A stretch of DNA of 64,000 bases from contig NZ_JAFMOY010000118.1 of assembly GCF_019049625.1 (NCBI RefSeq), positions 1 through 64,000 on the forward strand. The letters run 5' to 3'. The position numbers and the translations under genes are program-made. How positions within the stretch are numbered: position 1 is the stretch's first letter; each line of letters starts with the position of its first letter. Below are positions 36,701 to 43,806 of this stretch, in pieces. This DNA comes from Rahnella ecdela. GTDB lineage: Bacteria > Pseudomonadota > Gammaproteobacteria > Enterobacterales > Enterobacteriaceae. The notes beneath the pieces are model-generated. The model was not told the DNA's origin and did no database searches. It worked only from the letters and a program-made list of their open reading frames with translations.

Positions 36701-37432
36701 TCAGGCAGCCCAGCCGCCATCGATGATATGAACCTGACCGGTGGTAAAACTGGCGTCTGCCAGATACAGCACCAGGTCGGCTATCTCCTCCGGAGAACCG
36801 ATGCGGCCAATCGGCTGACGGGCAATAAAGGCCTTACGTGCCGCTTCATAATCTCCCTGCGCGCGCAAACGCTGCTGGAGCGACGGGCTGTCGACCGTAC
36901 CGGGACAGATAGCGTTGCAACGAATACCCTGAGTGATGTAATCAGCGGCGACTGATTTTGTCAGGCCAATCACTGCGGCTTTCGTCACGCTGTAGGCAAA
37001 GCGGTCAGGCACCCCTTTGATGCTGGAAGCCACTGAGGCCATGTTGATGATGCAGCCCTCCTGCTGTGCCAACATGCCAGGCAACACGGCTTGGATCAGC
37101 TCATATTGCGCGCAGACATTCAGTTGCCAGGCGAACTCCAGATCACTGCGCGGGCATGTCTGTACCGTGCCGTTATGTACGACTCCGGCACAGTTAAACA
37201 GCACGTCAATCGTGCCGACCCGTGCGATCAACGCGTCCATATCCGCCCGGTCCAGCACATCAAGAGCCTCGGTCTGAATATTCTCCACGCCTTGCAGCTC
37301 ACTGAGTTTTTCCCGATTCACATCGCTGGCGATGACATGGAAGCCCGCCTTTGCCAGCCGCAAAGCAGAGGCGCGGCCAATGCCCTGAGCTGCGCCGGTG
37401 ATCAATACTTTCCTGGCTTTTTCTGCGGTCAT
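36701..37432 (-). CDS. SDR, 2-keto-3-deoxy-L-fuconate dehydrogenase-like
   Basis: 243 residues, classical SDR. The cofactor loop is TGAAQGIGRA, with Asp in VIASDVNREKL pointing to NAD. NCAGVVHNGTV, SSIKGVPDRFAYSVTKAAVIGLTKSVAADYI (Tyr and Lys of the active site) and CPGTVDSPSLQQRLRAQGD follow the BDH2/keto-deoxy-fuconate dehydrogenase group closely. ATG 37432 is preferred; the frame back to 37507 has no site. First gene of the operon, divergent from the IclR gene. Its expected role is oxidation of the 2-keto-3-deoxy acid made by the dehydratase. Confidence 0.88.
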   Translation of the reverse strand: MTAEKARKVLITGAAQGIGRASALRLAKAGFHVIASDVNREKLSELQGVENIQTEALDVLDRADMDALIARVGTIDVLFNCAGVVHNGTVQTCPRSDLEFAWQLNVCAQYELIQAVLPGMLAQQEGCIINMASVASSIKGVPDRFAYSVTKAAVIGLTKSVAADYITQGIRCNAICPGTVDSPSLQQRLRAQGDYEAARKAFIARQPIGRIGSPEEIADLVLYLADASFTTGQVHIIDGGWAA

Positions 37433-37509
37433 AATAAGTTTCCACTCCATTACTGGTTTGTTTCTTAAGATGGGATTTAATGTAACTGAAATGTTTTCAT
37501 TACTCATTA

Positions 37510-37526
37510 ATGAATTTTGAATTCAT
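37510..37526. promoter_or_regulatory. Candidate IclR-family operator
   Basis: ATGAATTTTGAATTCAT has perfect 7-bp arms around TTG, in the gap between the divergent SDR and IclR genes. Regulators of this family bind AT-rich palindromes. Confidence 0.45.
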
Positions 37527-37634
37527 ATATGAGCGTCACAACAATCCATATTACCTGCTGTAAAATTTCGAATGAGTTCACAGAAATGATAAGATTTGAA
37601 CGGTTCAGGTGAACAGGTAAGGGGGAAAAGCAGA

Positions 37635-38459
37635 ATGAGTGGCCAAGAAGCGGAAGACCATAAAGACGAGGAAGGACAGGAGGATCGCTATCGTGCCCCG
37701 GCGCTTGATAAAGGGCTGGATATTATTGAGATGCTGGCGGGGCGCGAAGAGGGCATTTCACAGGCGGAAATTGCTAAGGTACTGGGACGTAAGCCCAATG
37801 AAATTTACCGCATGCTCGACCGTCTGGTGCGCCGGGGATATGTAATCCGTACCAGCGTTGATCAGTACGAACTGTCGTTGAAAATTTTTGAACTGGGAAA
37901 TCGTCATTCACCGTTTCGCCGGCTGGCAACGCAGGCCCTTCCGTATCTGCGGGAGTTTGCCCGTGAGGCGAAACAGGCCTGTCATCTGGTGGTTTACGAT
38001 CGCGGCGCGCTGACGGCTATCACCCAGGTTGATGCGCCAGGTTACTGGGGTTTTGGTATTCGCACGGGTTCGCGGATGGATCTGCTGAATACCGGCTCAG
38101 GACATGTGATGCTTGCTTTCTCGTCCGCCAACGAGCGCGAGTTTATGCTGCGCGAAAGTGAAGATCCCGGCAGTACAATCAGCGCTGAACTCGCACAACA
38201 GTTAACGCTGGTCCGCCAGCAGGGCTACGAAATGATGCCCAGCCAGCAAACCGTCGGCGTTTATAATATTGCCGTTCCAATACTTGCCAACGGGGATAAA
38301 GTCATCGCAGCGCTGGCATGCCCTTATTTACAGCACCTGGATTACATGAATTCGCCATCGCGTGAACAGGTACTCGAACAACTCAAATATACGGTGGCGC
38401 AAATTATGAGTTCGGGTATGCCTGAAAATCTGCGGATGTCTGAGAACATAACGCCTTAA
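37635..38459 (+). CDS. IclR family transcriptional regulator
   Basis: 274 residues. About 25 polar residues precede the winged helix (APALDKGLDIIEMLAGREEGISQAEIAKVLGRKPNEIYRMLDRLVRRGYV). The effector domain has IclR landmarks SGHVMLAFSS and QTVGVYNIAVPI. I chose ATG 37635 after AGGGGGAAAAG; the frame from TTG 37596 is less likely. It is divergent from the sugar-acid operon at 32214-37432 and is its probable local regulator. It ends overlapping the MarR gene by four bases, tail to tail. Confidence 0.88.
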   Translation: MSGQEAEDHKDEEGQEDRYRAPALDKGLDIIEMLAGREEGISQAEIAKVLGRKPNEIYRMLDRLVRRGYVIRTSVDQYELSLKIFELGNRHSPFRRLATQALPYLREFAREAKQACHLVVYDRGALTAITQVDAPGYWGFGIRTGSRMDLLNTGSGHVMLAFSSANEREFMLRESEDPGSTISAELAQQLTLVRQQGYEMMPSQQTVGVYNIAVPILANGDKVIAALACPYLQHLDYMNSPSREQVLEQLKYTVAQIMSSGMPENLRMSENITP

Positions 38460-38926
38460 TCAAAATCTTCATAAGTGGCATCAGGCTCGATGCCCTTACG
38501 CAATTTGCCGGCGATTTCAGTCAGTGCGCCGGTATCCGCGGCGTTCAGGAAATTCAGAAAATATTGCCTGACGGCGGCGGCATGAACCGGCTCCGCCTGA
38601 ACAATCAGCGCGGTGCCCGCTTTGGTAATACGTACGACGACACCTTTACCCTGACGACTTTCCCGGATGACGGCGTCACGGGTTTCCATCCTGCTCAGCT
38701 GATGTGACAAACGGCTTTTATCCCAGCCAAGAAACTGCTGAATGTCACGCTGCCTGAGCTCTCCGTGGCGGGTCGCTTTCAGCAGAGCCAGAATGGCAAA
38801 ATCCTGCCCGGAAATGCCGGTCGCTTTCTGTAACTCGCTGGCAATTTTGGATGAAATCACTTCGGCCATCCGGCGAAAACCCCGCCACGCCATGAGTTCC
38901 TGATCGGTTAATTTTTCAGTTTTCAT
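38456..38926 (-). CDS. MarR family regulator
   Basis: 156 residues. The winged helix-turn-helix is in the middle (ILALLKATRHGELRQRDIQQFLGWDKSRLSHQLSRMETRDAVIRESRQGKG), flanked by dimerisation helices. ATG 38926 is used; a GTG six bases upstream is the alternative, and neither has a strong ribosome site, suggesting weak translation. Two palindromes sit between it and the divergent flavin monooxygenase gene, so autoregulation and repression of that gene are likely. Confidence 0.88.
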   Translation of the reverse strand: MKTEKLTDQELMAWRGFRRMAEVISSKIASELQKATGISGQDFAILALLKATRHGELRQRDIQQFLGWDKSRLSHQLSRMETRDAVIRESRQGKGVVVRITKAGTALIVQAEPVHAAAVRQYFLNFLNAADTGALTEIAGKLRKGIEPDATYEDFD

Positions 38927-38945
38927 AGACACAGTTTATCACACA

Positions 38946-38963
38946 GAGTTGACATATCAACTC
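38946..38963. promoter_or_regulatory. MarR-type operator 1
   Basis: GAGTTGACATATCAACTC has perfect 7-bp arms. It lies 20 bases upstream of the MarR gene start and shares the GTTGA/TCAAC halves with operator 2. Confidence 0.8.
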
Positions 38964-38977
38964 GAAAGGATAAGCAT

Positions 38978-38991
38978 GTTGATATATCAAC
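38978..38991. promoter_or_regulatory. MarR-type operator 2
   Basis: GTTGATATATCAAC is a perfect 14-bp palindrome with the same half site as operator 1; centres are 30 bases apart, about three helix turns. It lies 44 bases before the flavin monooxygenase start. Confidence 0.8.
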
Positions 38992-39034
38992 TCAGGCGAC
39001 ATCCCCGCCTGTTCAGCATTGTTAAGGAAACAAA

Positions 39035-40162
39035 ATGACTCAACCCATCACGATTATCGGCGCAGGGCTTGGCGGATTAATGCTTGCCAGAGTGCTGCAT
39101 GTTCACGGCATCGCGGCGACGGTTTATGAAGCAGATGACTCGGCAGAGGCACGTTCTCAGGGCGGGATGCTGGATATTCATGATTACAACGGACAGCTGG
39201 CGCTGAAAGACGCAGGGTTGTACGAGGAATTCACCCGGCTTATCCATGCAGGCGGTGAAGCCACAAAAGTGTACGACAAACACGGCACGCTGCTTTTTGC
39301 CGAAGATGATGACGGAACCGGCAACCGCCCCGAAGTGTTGCGTGGCGAACTGCGTCGTATTCTGCTGGAATCTTTGCCCGTCGGAACTGTGCAATGGAGG
39401 CATAAAGTCACGTCCGTCACTGCCATCGGCGGCGGGCAACACCTTGTAAAATTTGAAAACGGAGCAGAGGTCACGACCGAACTTCTGGTGGGCGCGGACG
39501 GCACATGGTCAAAAGTTCGTCCGTGCGTTTCTGAGGCTGTTCCGGCTTATACCGGGAATATCTATGCGGAAATCTGGCTGCGTGAAGCCGGTACAAATCA
39601 CGCGGCGGGCGCGAAGGTGGTCGGCGATGGTTCTATGTTTGCAGTGGCTCCCGGCAAAGGCATTCTGGCACACAGCGAACCTCACGGCGTATTGCATATG
39701 TACGTGGCGCTGAACAAGCCTCTGGATTGGATAGATAATATTGACCGCACCACGGCGAAGGCGGCGCTGGCTGAAGTCGCCGCTGAATTTGAAGGATGGG
39801 CACCGGAACTGTTATCGCTGATAACCGAAAGCGATACTGCGCCGGCTTTCCGCCCGGTTTACTCACTGCCTTACGGGCACGAATGGCAGCATGTTCCCGG
39901 CGTCACCCTGATTGGCGATGCGGCACATCTGATGGCACCGAATGGCGAAGGGGCGAATCTCGCGCTGTTTGACGGTGCGCAATTGGGTAAATCCATTTCT
40001 GCAAATCCGGACGACTTTAGCGCCGCCCTTCTCGAATACGAAAAACAGTTGTTCCCGCGCACCGCCAAAGTTGCTGTGGAAACGCAGGAACTTCTGGTGA
40101 CATTATTCGGTGCTGACTCCCCGCAGAGTCTGGTGACAATGTTTACGCAGCCGCAGTCCTGA
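39035..40162 (+). CDS. FAD-dependent monooxygenase, TetX-like
   Basis: 375 residues of the class A flavoprotein monooxygenase family. The FAD loop is ITIIGAGLGGLMLARVLHVHGI, the middle DG motif is LLVGADGTWSKVR, and the GD motif is VTLIGDAAHLMAPNGEGANLALFDGAQL. Overall layout, including GGMLDIHDYNGQLALKDAGL, resembles TetX (GGTLDLHRDSGQEAMKRAGL), the enzyme that hydroxylates tetracyclines, though many chromosomal relatives act on other aromatic compounds. It is under probable MarR control. Whether it attacks any antibiotic cannot be known from sequence. Confidence 0.88.
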   Translation: MTQPITIIGAGLGGLMLARVLHVHGIAATVYEADDSAEARSQGGMLDIHDYNGQLALKDAGLYEEFTRLIHAGGEATKVYDKHGTLLFAEDDDGTGNRPEVLRGELRRILLESLPVGTVQWRHKVTSVTAIGGGQHLVKFENGAEVTTELLVGADGTWSKVRPCVSEAVPAYTGNIYAEIWLREAGTNHAAGAKVVGDGSMFAVAPGKGILAHSEPHGVLHMYVALNKPLDWIDNIDRTTAKAALAEVAAEFEGWAPELLSLITESDTAPAFRPVYSLPYGHEWQHVPGVTLIGDAAHLMAPNGEGANLALFDGAQLGKSISANPDDFSAALLEYEKQLFPRTAKVAVETQELLVTLFGADSPQSLVTMFTQPQS

Positions 40163-40169
40163 AAAGCAA

Positions 40170-40198
40170 AGACGCACCTTATTCGTTAAGGTGCGTCT
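40170..40198. terminator. Terminator hairpin, better for the minus strand
   Basis: AGACGCACCTTA (40170-40181) pairs with TAAGGTGCGTCT (40187-40198). On the minus strand the stem is followed by TTGCTTTTC, so it mainly ends the binding-protein gene; it also sits right after the monooxygenase stop. Confidence 0.75.
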
Positions 40199-40267
40199 GA
40201 AGATGGCAGGATGATTATCCCGTCACCGCAACGTATCGCCGCAATTGATTATCAGCAAATAGCCCAA

Positions 40268-41374
40268 TCACGGTTGCTCACCGCTGGCCGATAAAGCAAA
40301 GGTGCCCACCGGCGTGACGGGCAGATATTTTTTATAATAATCGTGATAGTTTTTCACAGGATCAATATCCTTAAATAAGTCAGGATAAAGGGATTTAGCA
40401 ATAAACTGTACCATCGTGAAATCAACCAGTGTGCGCGATGCGCCCTGATAAACGCCGAAAAGTTTGCCATTCTTTATTGCCGGTAATGAACTCCAGCCGT
40501 TACGTTGCGCGAATCCGTTGAGCTTAGTTCTCGCCGTGGCTTCATTGACGCCGATACCCATTTCTAATGCAGTATCAACCTTATTATTTTCCCTGCCGGA
40601 AATAAAAATGACATCAGGTTTAGCGACCAGTAATTGCTCGGGATTGATTTCGCCCCACTGTTTAACGAAAGGTGCCGCTATATTTTCACCACCAGCGAGA
40701 CGCAGCATCACCCCCCACATATTTTCGCCGTAGGTAAATGAATACTCTGCCGGACCTTTATTACCAAATTCAATGTAGACTTTTGGCTCAGGCAGGTTTG
40801 CCTGTTTGATCCTGTCTTTAATCAGCGTGATGTTGTTTTTATAAAGCCGGGCAAGTTCATCCGCACGCGCAGTCTGGCCGGTTAATATCCCGATGATTTC
40901 TGTAGATTTCACATGATTTTCAACCGTCTGGTCGTTGTAATCGAGCACAACAACCGGGATGTTCAGGTTTTGAAGTTGCGTGACTTCATACTTCAGGGCG
41001 GCGAACTGCCAGCTGGCTAAAATGACGACATCCGGTTTCAGGCTGATCACTTTTTCCAGTGACACATTGTGCAGGTCGATTTCGCCGATATCCGGGATGT
41101 CGGCGATGGACGGGCGGTGTTTAATATACATATCCCAGTTGGCCGGAACTTTGCCGTGCCAGGCTTCGCGGGAAATGCCGACAATATGGTCAAACGCCTG
41201 TTCACCGCCCACCGCCATATAATCTTCAAAGTAGAAACCTAATACCGCTCTTTTTACCGGGGTATTTAAGGTTATTTTATTTCCCAGTACATCGGTCAGT
41301 GTGGTTGTTGCTGCACTGGCCTGTCCGGCGATCACAACTGACAACATGAAAAGTAAAGTATGGAGAAACTTCAT
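40268..41374 (-). CDS. Periplasmic metal-chelate binding protein
   Basis: 368 residues. Signal peptide MKFLHTLLFMLSVVIAGQASA, then a type III substrate-binding protein (PF01497 type): TTLTDVLGNKITLNTPVKRAVLGFY at the start, KVISLKPDVVILASW in the first lobe and LLVAKPDVIFISGREN in the second. Family members deliver ferric siderophores, haem or cobalamin to ABC permeases. No permease or ATPase gene is near, so it works with a system elsewhere. No convincing Fur site could be seen before it. Confidence 0.85.
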   Translation of the reverse strand: MKFLHTLLFMLSVVIAGQASAATTTLTDVLGNKITLNTPVKRAVLGFYFEDYMAVGGEQAFDHIVGISREAWHGKVPANWDMYIKHRPSIADIPDIGEIDLHNVSLEKVISLKPDVVILASWQFAALKYEVTQLQNLNIPVVVLDYNDQTVENHVKSTEIIGILTGQTARADELARLYKNNITLIKDRIKQANLPEPKVYIEFGNKGPAEYSFTYGENMWGVMLRLAGGENIAAPFVKQWGEINPEQLLVAKPDVIFISGRENNKVDTALEMGIGVNEATARTKLNGFAQRNGWSSLPAIKNGKLFGVYQGASRTLVDFTMVQFIAKSLYPDLFKDIDPVKNYHDYYKKYLPVTPVGTFALSASGEQP

Positions 41375-41672
41375 TTTATTCCCTTAGATATTGTGTGATT
41401 ATTATTTGAGGATGAAATCCATTTTTAAAGACACGTTCTATTTCACTTAAGTCACTGCAAAAAAGGTAATTCCGCCGCGTCATTATCGCGGTGATATATT
41501 ATACATTTGGTCGGGATCATGAGTACAGTCCGGATGCGGCGTTGCCGCTGACAGGCCGGCCCCGGCTTATCGTCTGATGTCCGCTTTGAAAATGAATGCT
41601 GATAATCACCTTAAAAACGCTTCTCTGAGGCTGAGCTATAATTCAGGTTTTACCGATGAGAAGGATACTTAT
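41375..41672. other. Intergenic stretch
   Basis: AT-rich start region for the binding-protein gene followed by a CCGCG/CGCGG dyad around 41472-41488. No gene is supported; the long frame entering the small membrane-protein gene starts here but lacks a ribosome site. Confidence 0.4.
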
Positions 41673-41864
41673 ATGGCTCCCGTCGCAAGTCTTTCAGGTG
41701 GCATAATATTTATTATCATTGGCATAGTGATGCTGTGGTTATTAATCAAGGCCTATAAAGCCAATCAGAACAAGAAGTTCTTCACACCGAGCAAATGCAT
41801 GTTGCTCATCGGGACTGTCGTCTCTTTCGTTATTTCCCTGGTATTTTTCACCTCTTCCTCATGA
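41673..41864 (+). CDS. Small membrane protein, two segments
   Basis: 63 residues from ATG 41673, seven bases after AAGGA. Two hydrophobic spans, GGIIFIIIGIVMLWLLIKAY (about 9-28) and CMLLIGTVVSFVISLVFF (about 42-59), flank a short basic loop KANQNKKFF. I do not recognise the family. An inner-membrane hairpin topology is expected. No clear operon partner; the trehalose genes begin 158 bases later. Confidence 0.6.
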   Translation: MAPVASLSGGIIFIIIGIVMLWLLIKAYKANQNKKFFTPSKCMLLIGTVVSFVISLVFFTSSS

Positions 41865-42022
41865 TGTTCGCATAATAGTGTTCCTTCGCGCCCCGGCCTC
41901 TCTGCCGGGGACGATTATCCGAAAGGATATCCGTCAGGCTCACCTCTTTTTCATCCTCGACTATCATTATTATTCGTTTGCTAACTGACCTTCTGACGCC
42001 CATTTTTACGCGAGGTAAAGCG

Positions 42023-43804
42023 ATGCATTTCAGCGCATTCACCACCAGCTGGGGGGCGAATTTCATTGCCGCCGGTACGGTTCACTTTCGGGTCTGGGCA
42101 CCGGGTCAGGCGAAAATCACCCTGCGGCTTTCCGGTAAAGATACACAAATGACCGCCGCTGAAAACGGCTGGTTTGAGACCGTGGCTACCGGTGTGTCTG
42201 CCGGTGAGGCGTACCAGTTTGTACTGGCCGACGGCATGGCGGTACCTGATCCTGCTTCGCGTAGCCAGCAGGCGGGCGTCAGCGGCCCATCGCTTGTCAC
42301 GTCATCAGAAAGCTATCTGTGGCAAAACGCTGACTGGGCAGGACGTCCGTGGGAAGAATCGGTGATTTATGAGCTGCATGTCGGCACATTCACCCCGCAG
42401 GGCACGTTTTGCGCGGCGATGGAAAAACTGCCTTATCTCGCTGAAACCGGCGTCACCATGATTGAAGTGTTGCCGCTGGCGCAGTTTGGCGGCAACCGCG
42501 GCTGGGGATACGACGGCGTTTTACTGTACGCGCCGCATTCGGCTTATGGCAGACCGGATGATTTCAAGGCGTTTGTCGATGCAGCGCACGGTCACGGTAT
42601 CTCCGTGGTGCTGGATATTGTGCTCAACCATTTTGGCCCGGAAGGCAATTACCTGCCCTTGCTGGCGCCGCAGTTTTTCGATGCTGAACGCCAGACCGCC
42701 TGGGGCGCGGGCATTGCCTATCATCAGGAAGGCGCGCGTCAGTACATTCTGGAAGCACCCCTTTACTGGCTGAAAGAGTATCGCCTCGACGGACTGCGTT
42801 TTGACGCCGTCGATCAGATGAAAGACGCCACCGAGCCGCACATTCTGCCGGAAATCGCCCGGCGTATTCGCGCCGACATCACCGACCGTCCCGTCCATCT
42901 GACCACCGAAGACAGCCGCAATATCACTTTCTTGCATCCGTACACAGCCGCTGGCGATGTGCCGCTGTTTACTGCCGAATGGAATGACGATTTACATAAC
43001 GCGGTCCACGTTCTGAGCACCGGTGAAACGCACGCTTACTATCAGGATTTTGCCACCGATCCCGCCGCGCTGGCTGCCCGTGCATTTGCCGAAGGGTTCG
43101 CGTATCAGGGCGAAATTTCCCCGCAAAGCGGCAAACCTCGCGGGGAAAAGAGCAGCAGCCAGCCGCCGGTCGCTTTTGTCGATTTTATTCAAAACCATGA
43201 CCAGATTGGCAATCGCGCGCAGGGTGACCGCCTCATCACGCTGGCCGGAGAACGCAAAACGCGCATCCTGCTCTCCGCGTTGCTGCTTTCACCGCATATC
43301 CCGCTGTTATTTATGGGCGAAGAATATGGCGAAACCCATCCGTTCCTGTTTTTCACCGATTTTGAAGGCCAGCTGGCGCAAGCCGTCCGCGAAGGACGCG
43401 CCAGGGAATTCGAAGGCCACAGCGGATATGGCAATGAAAGCGTGCCGGATCCTAACGCCGCAAAAACTTTCGGGATGTCTAAACTTGACTGGCAGAAACC
43501 CGTCAGCCCGCAAGGCGCGGACACTCTGGCCTTTACCCGCACATTACTCGCGCTGCGCCGGGATTATGTGGTGCCGTTGCTGACGCCTGCACAGGGTGAC
43601 GTCGGCAAAATAATTCAGGCCTCTGAGGGCGTTATCGCCGTCAGCTGGACATTCCCTCAGGGCACACTTTCACTGATGCTAAATCTCGGTAAAACCGCGC
43701 AGCCTTTGCCGGACCAACCGGGTGAAACATTGTTTGCCTGGCCCGAAGCGACAGAAACGTCAGAACCCGACTCGATCATCGTCCGTCTTTCACGGGGAGA
43801 ATAA
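42023..43804 (+). CDS. treZ: Malto-oligosyltrehalose trehalohydrolase
   Basis: 593 residues, GH13. It begins with an N-terminal carbohydrate-binding E-set domain (TVHFRVWAPGQAKITLRL) and enters the barrel with VIYELHVGTFTPQGTF. Catalytic segments are DGLRFDAVDQM (nucleophile Asp), LTTEDSRNI (Glu) and QNHDQIGNRAQGDR (transition-state Asp). TreZ releases trehalose from maltooligosyl-trehalose made by TreY. ATG 42023 follows CGAGG. The treY GTG starts two bases after its stop. No treX debranching gene is in view. Confidence 0.93.
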   Translation: MHFSAFTTSWGANFIAAGTVHFRVWAPGQAKITLRLSGKDTQMTAAENGWFETVATGVSAGEAYQFVLADGMAVPDPASRSQQAGVSGPSLVTSSESYLWQNADWAGRPWEESVIYELHVGTFTPQGTFCAAMEKLPYLAETGVTMIEVLPLAQFGGNRGWGYDGVLLYAPHSAYGRPDDFKAFVDAAHGHGISVVLDIVLNHFGPEGNYLPLLAPQFFDAERQTAWGAGIAYHQEGARQYILEAPLYWLKEYRLDGLRFDAVDQMKDATEPHILPEIARRIRADITDRPVHLTTEDSRNITFLHPYTAAGDVPLFTAEWNDDLHNAVHVLSTGETHAYYQDFATDPAALAARAFAEGFAYQGEISPQSGKPRGEKSSSQPPVAFVDFIQNHDQIGNRAQGDRLITLAGERKTRILLSALLLSPHIPLLFMGEEYGETHPFLFFTDFEGQLAQAVREGRAREFEGHSGYGNESVPDPNAAKTFGMSKLDWQKPVSPQGADTLAFTRTLLALRRDYVVPLLTPAQGDVGKIIQASEGVIAVSWTFPQGTLSLMLNLGKTAQPLPDQPGETLFAWPEATETSEPDSIIVRLSRGE

Positions 43805-43806
43805 AC

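Noticed and set aside
41891-41910. CCCCGGC/GCCGGGG hairpin as terminator after the small membrane protein
   Set aside because: Stem is good but no T-run follows on either strand, so termination is not supported.
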